From Chloroflexota bacterium (GTDB taxonomy: Bacteria; Chloroflexota; Anaerolineae; CG2-30-64-16), in the NCBI GenBank assembly GCA_016876015.1, contig VGOD01000014.1, positions 1 through 51,668 of the forward strand: a DNA stretch of 51,668 nt, given 5' to 3'. The notes below the pieces were generated by a model. It saw nothing but the letters and a program-made list of their open reading frames with translations, was not told the DNA's origin and did no database searches. Shown piece by piece: positions 14,024 through 22,977 of this stretch; the first letter of the stretch is position 1; each line of letters begins with the position of its first letter. The position numbers and the translations under genes were made by a program.

Positions 14024-15538
14024 ATGTTCAACAAACTGCTGGTCGCCAACCGCGGCGAGATTGCGGTACGGGTTCTGCGCGCATGTGAAGAGCGCGGCCT
14101 GCGCACGGTCGCCGTCTATTCCGACGCCGATCGCACGGCGCTCCACGTGCGCTATGCAGACGAGGCGTATCGCATCGGCCCGTCGCCGGCGCGTGAGAGC
14201 TATCTGAACATTCCGGCGATCATCGCGGCCGCCCGGCAGTCCGGCGCGGAGGCGATCCATCCCGGCTACGGCTTTCTGGCTGAGAACGAGGAGTTCGCAC
14301 AGGCCGTGCAGGATGCGAAGCTGACCTGGGTCGGACCGCCGCCGGTCGCGATCCGCGCGATGGGCGACAAAGTCGCGGCCCGGCGGACGATGCTCGCGGC
14401 CGGCGTGCCGGTCGTGCCGGGCACGGAGCGTGGCCTTTCTGATGCCGAGGCGCTGGCCTCGGCTGAAGAGTTGGGCTACCCCATCGTCGTGAAGGCCTCG
14501 GCTGGCGGCGGCGGCAAGGGGATGCGGGTCGTGACCCAGCCGGCCGACCTGCCCCGCAGCCTGACCGCGTCGCGGCGTGAGGCTGCCAGCGCGTTCGGCG
14601 ACGACACGATCTATTTGGAGAAGCTGATCGGCCGCGCCCGTCACGTGGAGATCCAGATCTTGGCCGATACCCACGGCAACTGCATCCACTTGGGCGAACG
14701 CGAGTGCTCGATCCAACGCCGGCATCAAAAGCTGATCGAAGAGGCGCCGTCGGTCGCGGTGACGCCTGAAGTGCGCGCGGAGATGGGCGCCATCGCGGTG
14801 CGGGCCGCCCAGGCAGTCGGCTACGTCAACGCCGGCACGGTCGAATTCCTGCTGGATCACGACGGCCGGTTCTACTTTTTGGAGATGAACACCCGCCTGC
14901 AAGTTGAACATCCCGTGACTGAGATGGTCACCGGCGTAGACATCGTCAAGGAGCAGGTCGCCATCGCGTATGGCCGCCGGCTCCGCTGGCGGCAGAAGGA
15001 CATCCGCGTGAGCGGGCACGCGATCGAGTGCCGCATCAGCGCCGAAGACCCCTACAACGATTTCCTGCCGGAAACCGGCCGCATCACCAACCTGAGCGAG
15101 CCGACCGGGCCGGGCGTGCGCGTCGAGAGCGGCATCTACGCCGGTTGGGAGATCAGCCTGTTCTACGACCCGCTGCTCGCCAAGCTGGTCGTTTGGGGCG
15201 AGACGCGCGCCGAGGCGATCTTGCGCATGCGCCGGGCGCTGGAAGAGTATCGCATCAGCGGTCTGCACACCACGATCCCGTTCCATCAACAGGTGATGGA
15301 CAGCACGCGCTTCCAGGGCGGCCAGTTCGACACCGGCTTCCTCGACGGCCAGGACGGTTTTCGCATGTCGGCCGCGCCCAATCGCGATCTGATCCAGGCC
15401 GCGGCGATCGCCGCGGCGCTCGCCCAACACGAGCGCGACCAACAGGCGGTGATCTTCGCCGCGCCGCGCGATGACCAGAACGTGCGCGGTTCGCCCTGGA
15501 AGGAAAGCGGCCGGCCTGGGCTGCGCCGGATTCGGTAA
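14024..15538 (+). CDS. accC: Biotin carboxylase subunit of an acyl-CoA carboxylase
   Basis: 504 residues. ATP-grasp biotin carboxylase: KLLVANRGEIAVRVLRAC at the N-terminus, HPGYGFLAEN, the glycine-rich ATP loop KASAGGGGKGMRVV, RHVEIQILAD, ECSIQRRHQKLIEEAPS and the catalytic EMNTRLQVEHPVTEMVTG. It carboxylates biotin on the carrier protein encoded next. The C-terminal 50 residues exceed the standard 450-residue AccC and look unstructured. With methylmalonyl-CoA mutase and epimerase nearby it probably serves propionyl-CoA carboxylation, but no carboxyltransferase subunit is in the window, so acetyl-CoA carboxylation is not excluded. Confidence 0.93.
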   Translation: MFNKLLVANRGEIAVRVLRACEERGLRTVAVYSDADRTALHVRYADEAYRIGPSPARESYLNIPAIIAAARQSGAEAIHPGYGFLAENEEFAQAVQDAKLTWVGPPPVAIRAMGDKVAARRTMLAAGVPVVPGTERGLSDAEALASAEELGYPIVVKASAGGGGKGMRVVTQPADLPRSLTASRREAASAFGDDTIYLEKLIGRARHVEIQILADTHGNCIHLGERECSIQRRHQKLIEEAPSVAVTPEVRAEMGAIAVRAAQAVGYVNAGTVEFLLDHDGRFYFLEMNTRLQVEHPVTEMVTGVDIVKEQVAIAYGRRLRWRQKDIRVSGHAIECRISAEDPYNDFLPETGRITNLSEPTGPGVRVESGIYAGWEISLFYDPLLAKLVVWGETRAEAILRMRRALEEYRISGLHTTIPFHQQVMDSTRFQGGQFDTGFLDGQDGFRMSAAPNRDLIQAAAIAAALAQHERDQQAVIFAAPRDDQNVRGSPWKESGRPGLRRIR

Positions 15539-15559
15539 GGACGTCCGAGAGAGTTGGGT

Positions 15560-16066
15560 ATGAAATACTACGCGACGATCAACGAGCAAACCTATGAGAT
15601 CGCGGTTGATGTGCCAGGCCGGATCACCGTGGATGGCGCTGAGTTGGCGGCCGACATGCAAGCGGTGGGCGGCCGCCAACTCTACTCATTGCTGCTCAAC
15701 AACGTCTCGCACGAAGTGCTCTTGGACCCTGATGCAGAGCAGCGCAACGTCTACCGCGTCATGGTCGGCGGCCGGCGCTACATCGTCAAGGTCCAGGACG
15801 AGCGCTCGCGACGGCTGGCCCTGGCCGATCGCACAGTGAGGGCCTCGGGCGCCGAAGCAGCGGTCAAGGCGCCCATCAGCGGGCTGGTGGTCAAGACGGC
15901 CGTCGCCCCAGGCCAAACCGTGGCCGAGGGCGAGACGCTGATCATCCTCGAGGCCATGAAGATGGAGAACGAGCTGCGCTCCCCGCGGTCGGGCGTGGTC
16001 CATGAAGTGCGCGTGACGCGGGGCGACCAGGTTGCATCCGGCCAGGTGCTCATGACGATCAGGTGA
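15560..16066 (+). CDS. Biotin carboxyl carrier protein
   Basis: 168 residues. The C-terminal 75 residues are a biotinyl domain with the biotinylation motif LEAMKMENEL (the Lys is the attachment site) preceded by APISGLVVKTAVAPGQTVAEG. The N-terminal half (YYATINEQTYEIAV, GRRYIVKVQDER) matches the linker and barrel found in carrier proteins of propionyl/methylcrotonyl-type carboxylases and decarboxylases. ATG 15560 is preferred over a TTG two codons upstream. It lies 21 bases after biotin carboxylase and 3 bases before the hydroxylase-like gene. Confidence 0.92.
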   Translation: MKYYATINEQTYEIAVDVPGRITVDGAELAADMQAVGGRQLYSLLLNNVSHEVLLDPDAEQRNVYRVMVGGRRYIVKVQDERSRRLALADRTVRASGAEAAVKAPISGLVVKTAVAPGQTVAEGETLIILEAMKMENELRSPRSGVVHEVRVTRGDQVASGQVLMTIR

Positions 16067-16069
16067 TAC

Positions 16070-16726
16070 ATGCCGGAATCCGCGCACAGCGTCAAGATCA
16101 ATCACTCCAGCACACCGATTCGCCTGTTCGAGTCGGACTTTCTGGAGTTCTTCACGCATATCAGCCCGATCACCGTGCTGGTCATCTGGCTGCCGGTAGC
16201 AGGCTATAGCCTGACGGTCGGGGTTCTCGGCCTGCCGGCGGCCGCGTCGCCGGCAATCGCGCCGGCCGCTTTCATTCTGGGCCTTTTCGTCTGGACCCTG
16301 GCTGAGTATACGCTGCACAGGTTCGTGTTTCACTATGAGCCGAAGACGCCGGCCCAGGAGCGAGTCTTCTTTCTATTTCACGGCGTACACCATGCTCAGC
16401 CGCAGCTCAAGACCCGCCTGGTGATGCCGCCGGTCGTCAGCCTCCCGTTGGCGGTCATCTTCTACGGGCTGATCTACCTGGTTGTGGGGCTGCTGCTTGG
16501 CGCGCCGGCCTGGACGCCGCTGATCTTCTGCGGCTTTGTGGTCGGCTATCTGCTCTACGACATGACGCACTATGCCACGCACCATTTCCCGATGCGATCG
16601 GGCTATCTGAAGTTTCTGAAGCGTTACCACATGAGGCACCATTACCGGACGCCCAATGCACGATTTGGCGTCAGCTCGCCGCTGTGGGACTATGTGTTCA
16701 GGACCGCGCCGGTCACCAGCCGATAG
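16070..16726 (+). CDS. Fatty acid hydroxylase / sterol desaturase superfamily membrane protein
   Basis: 218 residues with about four hydrophobic segments. The histidine-box pattern for a di-iron site is complete: EYTLHRFVFH, HGVHHAQP, DMTHYATHH and YHMRHHY. Members such as FA2H hydroxylate fatty acyl chains at carbon 2; others modify sterols or carotenoids. The arrangement here (HxxxH then HxxHH, repeated) and the short length resemble FA2H without its cytochrome b5 domain. It starts 3 bases after the biotin carrier gene, so cotranscription with acyl-CoA enzymes supports lipid modification. Such enzymes need O2, which is notable beside anaerobic genes. Confidence 0.85.
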   Translation: MPESAHSVKINHSSTPIRLFESDFLEFFTHISPITVLVIWLPVAGYSLTVGVLGLPAAASPAIAPAAFILGLFVWTLAEYTLHRFVFHYEPKTPAQERVFFLFHGVHHAQPQLKTRLVMPPVVSLPLAVIFYGLIYLVVGLLLGAPAWTPLIFCGFVVGYLLYDMTHYATHHFPMRSGYLKFLKRYHMRHHYRTPNARFGVSSPLWDYVFRTAPVTSR

Positions 16727-16735
16727 GAGTCGCGA

Positions 16736-17476
16736 GTGGATGCTGTTGTTCTGAATCCGTTGCCATTCCAGATCGTTCTGCCCCAACTGTTCCAGACGTT
16801 TCGTGTGCGCGAGGGCAGCGCCACGGCCGAGGAGGTCGGCCGGCTGGCCGCAGAAGCGCAAGCGATCGGCCGGCCCAAAGCCATCTACCGCCTGGGATTC
16901 ATTGACGAGAAGGGGGCGGACTACGTTGTGGTAGACGGCGTGAAGTTCACCAGCCGCATCTTGCGCGTGAACCTGGATAGCGCCCAGCGCGTCTTCGCCT
17001 ATGTGGTCACATCCGGCTGGGAGCTGGAGACCTGGGCACGCTCGCAAGAGGATCTGTCGGCGCTTTTCTGGGCCGATCGCCTGAACCAGGCCGTCTTGGG
17101 CAGCGCCTATGGCGCCTTCCAGACGCAACTCAAAGATTTCTATCAGATCGGCCAGACCTCACGCATGAATCCTGGTTCGTTGGCAGACTGGCCCCTCGAA
17201 CAACAGAACGTGTTGTTCGGCTATCTCGGCCAGGTGCAGGCCGCCATCGGCGTGGAGTTGACGGAGAGCCTGCTGATGACGCCGACTAAATCGGTCTCCG
17301 GCATCCTTTTCCCGTCCGAGGAGACCTTCGCGAGTTGCCAGCTTTGCCCGCGGCCGGTGTGTCCGAATCGTCGCGCGCCATACGACCCGGTTTTGCTCGA
17401 GACGAAGTACAGAGGGCAGGACCCCGGCGCCTCGGCCACAGAGACCAGCGCCGCGCGGCCTGAAATCGCGCATTGA
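16736..17476 (+). CDS. Stand-alone B12-dependent methionine synthase activation-domain protein
   Basis: 246 residues. The region [15 protein letters not shown] followed by [17 protein letters not shown] and [17 protein letters not shown] is characteristic of MetH-activation-domain proteins that occur without the rest of MetH. In MetH this domain binds SAM and remethylates oxidised cobalamin; stand-alone versions are thought to reactivate corrinoid enzymes. The GTG start at 16736 is preferred because TAGGAG lies just upstream. The next gene is the B12-dependent methylmalonyl-CoA mutase, so a corrinoid-related role is contextually plausible. The last 30 residues are low-complexity. Confidence 0.75.
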   Translation: MDAVVLNPLPFQIVLPQLFQTFRVREGSATAEEVGRLAAEAQAIGRPKAIYRLGFIDEKGADYVVVDGVKFTSRILRVNLDSAQRVFAYVVTSGWELETWARSQEDLSALFWADRLNQAVLGSAYGAFQTQLKDFYQIGQTSRMNPGSLADWPLEQQNVLFGYLGQVQAAIGVELTESLLMTPTKSVSGILFPSEETFASCQLCPRPVCPNRRAPYDPVLLETKYRGQDPGASATETSAARPEIAH

Positions 17477-17516
17477 ACATCCGGCCTTAGCCGCAGCCGC
17501 CATCCCCGGAGCAAGC

Positions 17517-19181
17517 ATGACCCGATTGAACGAACGTCGCACTGCCTGGCAAGAGAAAACGGTCGCCAGGACCCTGGCGCGTGCGCCGGAACGCCAGACC
17601 GAGTTCAGCGTCAGCTCAGGCATTCCCATTGACCGTCTCTATGCGCCGGCCACGTGCTGTCCGGCGGCCGAAGAAGCCTATCTCGAACAACTCGGTTTTC
17701 CCGGCGAGTATCCCTTCACGCGTGGGGTGCAGCCGACGATGTACCGGGCGCGCTTCTGGACCATGCGCCAGTATGCGGGTTTCGGCGCGGCGGCCGAGAG
17801 CAATCGGCGCTTCAAGTATCTGCTGGCCCAGGGTCAGACCGGCCTCAGCGTGGCGTTCGACCTGCCCACCCAGATCGGCTACGATTCGGATGATCCGCTG
17901 GCGTTGGGCGAGGTGGGCAAGGTCGGCGTGGCGATCGCCTCGCTGGCCGATATGGAGACGCTGCTCGACGGCATCCCGCTGGACAAAGCCAGCATCAGCA
18001 TGACCATCAATGCGCCAGCCGCTATCTTGCTGGCCATGGTGATCGCCGTGGCCAAGAAACAGGGGGTTGATCCGGCCGCGCTGCGCGGCACCGTTCAGAA
18101 CGACATCCTGAAAGAATACATTGCCCGCGGAACCTACATCTTTCCGCCCGCGGCCTCGATGCGGCTCATCACCGATCTCTTTCGCTACGCAGGCCAGACG
18201 CTCCCGAACTGGAACACGATCAGCATCAGCGGCTATCACATCCGAGAGGCCGGCAGCACGGCCGTGCAGGAGGTCGCGTTCACGCTGGCGAACGCGATCG
18301 AATACGTGAAGGCTGCGCTCGACGCCGGGCTGGCCGTAGACGATTTTGCGCCGCAACTGACCTTCTTCTTCAATGCTCACAACAACTTCCTGGAGGAGGT
18401 CGCCAAATTCCGCGCCAGCCGGCGGCTGTGGGCGAAGATCATGCGGGAACGGTTCGGGGCCAAAGACCCCAAGAGCTGGCAACTGCGCTTCCACACCCAG
18501 ACGGCCGGCTCGACGCTGACCGCGCAACAGCCCGAAAACAACGTCGTGCGTGTGACGCTCCAGGCGTTGGCCGCGGTGTTGGGCGGCACGCAGAGCCTGC
18601 ACACCAACTCGCGCGACGAGGCGTTGGCGCTGCCCTCCGAGGCTGCGGTCGAGGTGGCGTTACGCACGCAGCAGATCATCGCTCACGAGGCGGGCGTGGC
18701 CGACACCGTGGATCCTCTGGCTGGCTCGTATTATGTCGAGCATTTAACCGATGAGATCGAGCGCCGCGCGAGGCAGTACATCGAGAAGATTGACGGCATG
18801 GGCGGCGCGGCCGCGGCCATCGAGCGGGGCTACATCCAGCACGAAATCCAGGAGGCGGCCTATGCCGTCTGTCGCGCGATCGAAAGCGGCGAGCAGGTCG
18901 TCGTCGGCGTCAACAGGTACCAGGGCAGCCGGGCGGCCTCCCCGGCCGATCTGCTCAAGATAGACGAGACGGTGCAGGCCGAACAGATTCGCCGCCTTCA
19001 GGCCGTGCGGGCCAGCCGGAACGCTGCGGCCGTCGCGGACGTTCTGAAGCGTATCCGGGCCGCGGCTCAAGACCCGACCGCCGCGTTGATGCCGCTCTTC
19101 GTCGAAGCGGCCGAGGCGTATGTCACCCTGGGCGAAATGTGCAACACGCTGCGCGGAGTGTTTGGAGAGTATAGACCGTAA
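17517..19181 (+). CDS. mcmA1: Methylmalonyl-CoA mutase, catalytic subunit
   Basis: 554 residues. The substrate-binding barrel is intact: FPYxRG-type [96 protein letters not shown] and [19 protein letters not shown]. The C-terminal B12-binding domain of the one-chain enzyme is absent, so a separate small cobalamin-binding subunit must exist elsewhere. It interconverts methylmalonyl-CoA and succinyl-CoA. The neighbouring epimerase and biotin-dependent carboxylase subunits complete a propionyl-CoA route. The ATG at 17517 has GGAGCAAGC upstream. Confidence 0.95.
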   Translation: MTRLNERRTAWQEKTVARTLARAPERQTEFSVSSGIPIDRLYAPATCCPAAEEAYLEQLGFPGEYPFTRGVQPTMYRARFWTMRQYAGFGAAAESNRRFKYLLAQGQTGLSVAFDLPTQIGYDSDDPLALGEVGKVGVAIASLADMETLLDGIPLDKASISMTINAPAAILLAMVIAVAKKQGVDPAALRGTVQNDILKEYIARGTYIFPPAASMRLITDLFRYAGQTLPNWNTISISGYHIREAGSTAVQEVAFTLANAIEYVKAALDAGLAVDDFAPQLTFFFNAHNNFLEEVAKFRASRRLWAKIMRERFGAKDPKSWQLRFHTQTAGSTLTAQQPENNVVRVTLQALAAVLGGTQSLHTNSRDEALALPSEAAVEVALRTQQIIAHEAGVADTVDPLAGSYYVEHLTDEIERRARQYIEKIDGMGGAAAAIERGYIQHEIQEAAYAVCRAIESGEQVVVGVNRYQGSRAASPADLLKIDETVQAEQIRRLQAVRASRNAAAVADVLKRIRAAAQDPTAALMPLFVEAAEAYVTLGEMCNTLRGVFGEYRP

Positions 19182-19306
19182 ATTGGTAGCCTGGTAGATT
19201 GGTACTTGGTAGGCAGGGAAACAAGGAAACAAGGAGACAAGGAGGCAAGGGAATGGAGAGACAAGACCCTCGAATGCCCTTGTCTACTTGTCTACTTGTC
19301 TACCCG
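19178..19306 (+). repeat. Octamer arrays between mutase and epimerase genes
   Basis: Three blocks: ATTGGTAG-like units beginning at the mutase stop codon (about 19179-19211), four GAAACAAG/GAGACAAG units (19218-19249) and three CTTGTCTA units (19279-19302). The last two blocks are complementary and can fold together, repeating the design seen at 11661-11815. Confidence 0.85.
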
Positions 19307-19332
19307 TTCTTATCTCCCGAAAGAGTTACACC

Positions 19333-19734
19333 ATGACCATCAAACGCCTGGATCACATCGCCATCGTCGTTCAGAACCTCGAAGCCGCACTGGGGTTCTA
19401 CCGTGACGCGTTGGGCATGGCGCTGACGCACGTCGAGACGATACCTGAACAGGATGTGAAGATCGGTTTCCTGCCGTGCGGCGACTCCGAGCTGGAGTTG
19501 CTAGAGCCGATCAATCCCGACTCTGGCATCGGCCGCTACCTGGCGAAGCGCGGGGAAGGGTTGCACCACATCTGCCTGGAAGTGGACGACATCGAGCAGG
19601 CGTTGGCCGACCTGAAGAGCAAGGACGCGGCGTTGATAGACGAGACGCCCCGGCGCGGCGCGCATGGCCGGGTCGCGTTCCTCCACCCGAAGGCCGCGCA
19701 CGGCGTGTTGATCGAATTGGTGGAAAGACGGTAG
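19333..19734 (+). CDS. mce: Methylmalonyl-CoA epimerase
   Basis: 133 residues, normal for this vicinal-oxygen-chelate enzyme. Motifs: LDHIAIVVQNLEAALGFYRD (first metal His), ELELLEP (Glu), GLHHICLEVDDIEQAL (second His) and GVLIELVER at the end. It converts (S)- to (R)-methylmalonyl-CoA between the carboxylase and mutase steps. The ATG at 19333 follows the repeat block; the upstream in-frame extension is repeat-derived. The stop codon TAG is also the first TAG of the octamer array that follows. Confidence 0.93.
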   Translation: MTIKRLDHIAIVVQNLEAALGFYRDALGMALTHVETIPEQDVKIGFLPCGDSELELLEPINPDSGIGRYLAKRGEGLHHICLEVDDIEQALADLKSKDAALIDETPRRGAHGRVAFLHPKAAHGVLIELVERR

Positions 19735-19762
19735 ATTGGTAGATTGGTAGATTGGTAGCTGG
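19731..19762 (+). repeat. GTAGATTG octamer array at the epimerase stop codon
   Basis: Three perfect GTAGATTG units and one degenerate unit (GTAGCTGG) fill the space between the epimerase stop codon (19732-19734) and the MFS start (19767). No room remains for a separate promoter. Confidence 0.9.
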
Positions 19763-19766
19763 TAAA

Positions 19767-21050
19767 ATGGGGAGACGTCTGAGCCGCTTCAACCCGTTGG
19801 CGATCACTGGCATCGGCCGGCCGTTGGACGCGCCGCCGACCCCAGAGCAGGCCGCAGCCAATATCCGGCATCTGGTGTGGGATATCGTCTGGTTCGGCGT
19901 GCTGGTCGGCACAACCATCAACTTCCTGCAGGTGTATGTCGTCCGGTTGGGCGCCCCAAGCCTGCTGGTGGGCGCAGTGACCTATGGTCCCGCGCTGGTC
20001 AACGTCTTCTGGCAGTTGCCGGCCGCGCGGCTGATGGTGCGCACCGGCTGGCGTATGCGTTGGATGATGATCAGCGGCTTCACGCACCGCCTGGCCTACC
20101 CCCTGATCGCGCTGACGCCGCTGCTGGTGCAAGACGGCCGGCCCGAGATCACGATCATCGTGCTGATCTTGCAGGCGTTCCCGGTGGCGGTCGCCAACAC
20201 CAGCTTTCTCTCGATGATGGCCGATGCCGTGCCCGCGGACCGCATGACCCAGGTCATCGGCTGGCGCATGGCGGGATTGGGCCTGACGACTACCTTGAGC
20301 ACGCTGCTGGCGGGTCAGATCCTTCAGCGGTTGCCTTTTCCCACCAACTATCAGTTGCTGTTCATGGTGGGCTGGATCGCGTCGCTCGTCAGCTCGTGGC
20401 ACATCAGCCAGCTCCGCGTGCCCGATAGACCGCCGCAGCGCGTGGCCGGCGAAGGGTGGCTGCGCCAGTTGGGCGGCCTGCTCCGCCCCCCGCGCTTCGG
20501 TCGCTTCTTGATAGCCGTCGGGGTGTTGCAGCTCGCTATCGGTATGTTGGCGCCGCTGCTGCCGTTGTATTGGGTGCGTCGCCTTTCCGCGACCGACGAG
20601 CAAATCAGCATCCTGGTGACGGTGGCGTCGGCGGCCGCGGTGCTCGGCTCGTTGCTGATGCGCCGCACGGTCGGTCGCATCGGCCGTTCGCGCGCCCTGG
20701 CCGTCGGCATCCTGGGCTTCGCCAGTTACCCGCTGCTCACCTCCCTCTCGCCGACGATCTGGTGGCTGATGCCGTGGGCTGCGCTGGCCGGCTTGTTCAA
20801 CTCGGCCATCACCGTCACCCTCTTCGACAACCTGGTGGCCTTGACGCCAGAAACGGACCGCACCAACTACATCGCTACGTACAACGCCTGCGCTAACGTC
20901 GCCCTTTTTGCCGGGCCCCTCTTCGCCGGCCTGCTCGCCGCCGGGCCCGGCGGGCCGATCATCGGCCTGTGGATCGCGGCGGCGATCATGTTGCTGGCCG
21001 GCGTCATGGTCGTAGTGTGGTTTGCGCAGGGGCGCCAATCGCCCCCGTGA
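19767..21050 (+). CDS. MFS-type transporter
   Basis: 427 residues with about twelve hydrophobic segments and an MFS-like half repeat (LLVGAVTYGPALVNVFWQLPA in the first half, AAVLGSLLMRRTVGRIGRSRA in the second). The N-terminal 40 residues are cytoplasmic and include a proline-rich stretch. The substrate cannot be told. The start is put at the ATG at 19767, directly after the octamer array; a TTG five codons upstream lies inside the array. Its stop overlaps the region just before the hydroxylase FAD gene (14 bases), so it may be cotranscribed with, and carry a ligand for, that enzyme. Confidence 0.8.
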   Translation: MGRRLSRFNPLAITGIGRPLDAPPTPEQAAANIRHLVWDIVWFGVLVGTTINFLQVYVVRLGAPSLLVGAVTYGPALVNVFWQLPAARLMVRTGWRMRWMMISGFTHRLAYPLIALTPLLVQDGRPEITIIVLILQAFPVAVANTSFLSMMADAVPADRMTQVIGWRMAGLGLTTTLSTLLAGQILQRLPFPTNYQLLFMVGWIASLVSSWHISQLRVPDRPPQRVAGEGWLRQLGGLLRPPRFGRFLIAVGVLQLAIGMLAPLLPLYWVRRLSATDEQISILVTVASAAAVLGSLLMRRTVGRIGRSRALAVGILGFASYPLLTSLSPTIWWLMPWAALAGLFNSAITVTLFDNLVALTPETDRTNYIATYNACANVALFAGPLFAGLLAAGPGGPIIGLWIAAAIMLLAGVMVVVWFAQGRQSPP

Positions 21051-21064
21051 TGGGAGCTGCCTGC

Positions 21065-22585
21065 ATGTGGCACACCTACTACGCTCCGAGCAGCCTGGCC
21101 GAGGCGTTGGATCTGCTGGCCCGGCACGGCGACGATTGTCGCCTGATCGCGGGCGGCACCGATCTGATCCTGGAGCTCGAGCGCGGGGTTCGCCGGCAGC
21201 AAATCCTGGTAGATATCTCGCGCATCCCTGGGCTGGATCGGATTGAAGTGCAGCGCACTCACGCGCCCTCCTCCGGGCAGCACGTAAGTGAGATCACCCT
21301 CGGGGCGAATGTCACCCACAATCAAGTCGTAGCATCGGCCGAGATCGCGGCGCACGCGTTCCCGTTGGCGCGCGCCTGTTGGCTGGTCGGCGCGCCGCAA
21401 ATCCGCAACCGGGCGACGGTCGCCGGCAACTTGTGCACGGCCAGCCCGGCCAATGATACCATCACCCCGCTGTGGGCGATGGACACGACTGTAACCCTGG
21501 CCAGCCGCGAGCGCGAAGAGCGCACCCTGCCCCTCGACCGCTTCTTCCTGGGTGTGCGCAAGACTGCGCTCCAGCCGGATGAGATGCTCGTGCGCATCAA
21601 CATCCCGGCCCTCAAGCCGGCCGAACGCGGCGCCTTCCTGAAGCTCGGCTTGCGTCAGGCGCAGGCGATCAGCGTGGTCAACGTGGCGGTGATTGTGGAA
21701 TTCGATGGTGGCCGACGGCCCACAGGTGAACGGCATACGCAATACGCAATACGAGCCTGCATCGCCCTCGGCGCTGTCGCCCCCACCATCGTGCGCGCGG
21801 CCCAGGCCGAAGCCTACCTGGCGGGCAAGGAGCTGACCGGCGAGGTCATCGCGCACGCGGCCGGGTTGGCCGCGGCTGCGGCTCGCCCGATCTCCGACAT
21901 CCGCGGCAGCGCAGAATATCGCCGCGACGTGGTGCGCGTGCTGACCGGCCGAGCCTTGCGCCAGGTGCGGGATGGCACGGAGCGCGCGGGGTGGCCGGAG
22001 AGGCCGGTGCTGTTGCAGGGGAGCGCAGATCGCAAACTGCAAATTGCAAATTGCAGTTTGCAGATGCCCGAGACGGCGAGGCGCGCTGTCACAAATCGGC
22101 CAGCATCAATACCCAATACCCAGTACCCAATAGCGCTGAATCTGAACGGTAAGCCTGTTACCTTACAGGGCGCCCGCGGCAAGACGTTGCTACGTGCGCT
22201 GCGCGAGGACGCGGGATTGACGGGCACGAAAGAAGGCTGTGCCGAGGGCGAATGCGGCGCGTGCACCGTTTGGCTGGATGGCATGGCGGTGATGAGTTGC
22301 CTGACGCCGGCCGAGCGGGCCGAGGGGTGTGAGGTGGTGACGGTGGAGGGATTGGGGGAGAGGGAGAGGTTGCATCCTCTCCAGCGCGCCTTTATCGAAG
22401 CCGGCGCGGTGCAGTGCGGCTATTGCACGCCCGGCCTGCTCATGTCCGCGGCCAATCTGCTGCAGGAATGCCCGCAGCCCACAGCCGAGGAGGTGAAGCA
22501 GGCGCTTGCGGGTAATCTGTGCCGGTGTACGGGGTACTATAGGATCGTGGAGGCGATTGAGCACGTGGCCGGCAGTCCGACGTGA
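21065..22585 (+). CDS. Molybdenum hydroxylase FAD subunit fused to 2Fe-2S subunit (CoxM-CoxS order)
   Basis: 506 residues. Residues 1 to about 290 are a CoxM-type FAD domain (YYAPSSLAEALDLLARHG, LIAGGTDLI, RNRATVAGNLCTASPANDT). Residues about 360-506 are a CoxS-type domain with a plant-type 2Fe-2S motif (CAEGECGACTVWLDG) and a second cluster motif (CGYCTPG and CRCTGYY). Separate genes or 2Fe-2S-first fusions are usual, so FAD-first order is odd. The linker (about residues 321-357) is translated heptamer repeats, suggesting that the repeats joined two genes. Start at 21065 with GGGAG upstream. It passes electrons from the molybdenum subunit encoded next. Confidence 0.9.
   Translation: MWHTYYAPSSLAEALDLLARHGDDCRLIAGGTDLILELERGVRRQQILVDISRIPGLDRIEVQRTHAPSSGQHVSEITLGANVTHNQVVASAEIAAHAFPLARACWLVGAPQIRNRATVAGNLCTASPANDTITPLWAMDTTVTLASREREERTLPLDRFFLGVRKTALQPDEMLVRINIPALKPAERGAFLKLGLRQAQAISVVNVAVIVEFDGGRRPTGERHTQYAIRACIALGAVAPTIVRAAQAEAYLAGKELTGEVIAHAAGLAAAAARPISDIRGSAEYRRDVVRVLTGRALRQVRDGTERAGWPERPVLLQGSADRKLQIANCSLQMPETARRAVTNRPASIPNTQYPIALNLNGKPVTLQGARGKTLLRALREDAGLTGTKEGCAEGECGACTVWLDGMAVMSCLTPAERAEGCEVVTVEGLGERERLHPLQRAFIEAGAVQCGYCTPGLLMSAANLLQECPQPTAEEVKQALAGNLCRCTGYYRIVEAIEHVAGSPT
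21737..21750 (+). repeat. Heptamer pair ACGCAAT x2 in the FAD domain
   Basis: Two perfect ACGCAAT units translated in frame (HTQYAIRA). It is a short member of the same heptamer class found in mvk and nifJ. Confidence 0.6.
22025..22066 (+). repeat. Heptamer array GCAAATT-type x6 in the FAD/2Fe-2S linker
   Basis: Six 7-base units: GCAGATC, GCAAACT, GCAAATT, GCAAATT, GCAGTTT, GCAGATG. Translated as RKLQIANCSLQM at the domain junction. Confidence 0.85.
22107..22134 (+). repeat. Heptamer array CAATACC-type x4 in the FAD/2Fe-2S linker
   Basis: Four units (CAATACC, CAATACC, CAGTACC, CAATAGC), translated as SIPNTQYPIA just before the 2Fe-2S domain starts at LNLNGKPV. Confidence 0.85.
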
Positions 22586-22977
22586 TCGGCCGCGAGATAG
22601 AGGAGCCCCCATGCCCGATGGCAAGCTTTGGATGGTTCAAAGCTCGCTTCGGCCATGCTATCTACTGGACTGTCGAGCGATGGGTGCATCTTGTTGATTC
22701 GGGCAACCATGGCGGGCAATGTGCGGGAATGGGTCAACGACTGGTTGGACAATAGTTACTACGGCAGTTCCACCGGGCAGCGACCTACAGAACCGAGGAC
22801 GGGGAACTACGGGGCGGCTCTTAGTGCTTCGGTCCGTGTGACGTCCGGCGGCGGAGCGCATTGAAGGCCGGGCCGACGATGCGCAGACAAGCACAGGCCG
22901 CAAGAGATCGTTCCATCGAGCGCTCCGAGCCTGGAAGATGTCTTGGCCGAGATCGCCTTACTCAAGGGATAGCTTGC
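22586..22977 (+). other. 392-base gap between the two hydroxylase genes
   Basis: No intact gene is visible. It contains the remnant of a formylglycine-generating-enzyme domain (22709-22819) flanked by sequence I cannot assign. A weak AAGGGAT ribosome site for the molybdenum subunit is at its end. The gap is unusual because the subunits of such hydroxylases are normally tightly coupled. Confidence 0.6.
22709..22819 (+). pseudogene. Fragment of a formylglycine-generating-enzyme (FGE/SUMF1) domain
   Basis: The frame reads MAGNVREWVNDW, then NSYYGSSTGQRPTEP and TGNYG, which is the conserved core of FGE-sulfatase domains (GNVWEWVNDW ... NPTGP.. GNYRVLRGGS). After NY the expected RVLRGGS is broken: a shifted frame still reads RGGS and then stops. 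Nothing upstream of MAGN fits the family. It is a decayed insertion or a deletion remnant, with no function expected. Confidence 0.6.

Noticed and set aside
13988..15679. Minus-strand frame opposite biotin carboxylase and the selenoprotein end
   Set aside because: Shadow of accC; no ribosome site and no domain.
22709..22864. Small functional gene encoding an FGE-like protein
   Set aside because: Only the central core motif is present, and the frame breaks at the RGGS motif.
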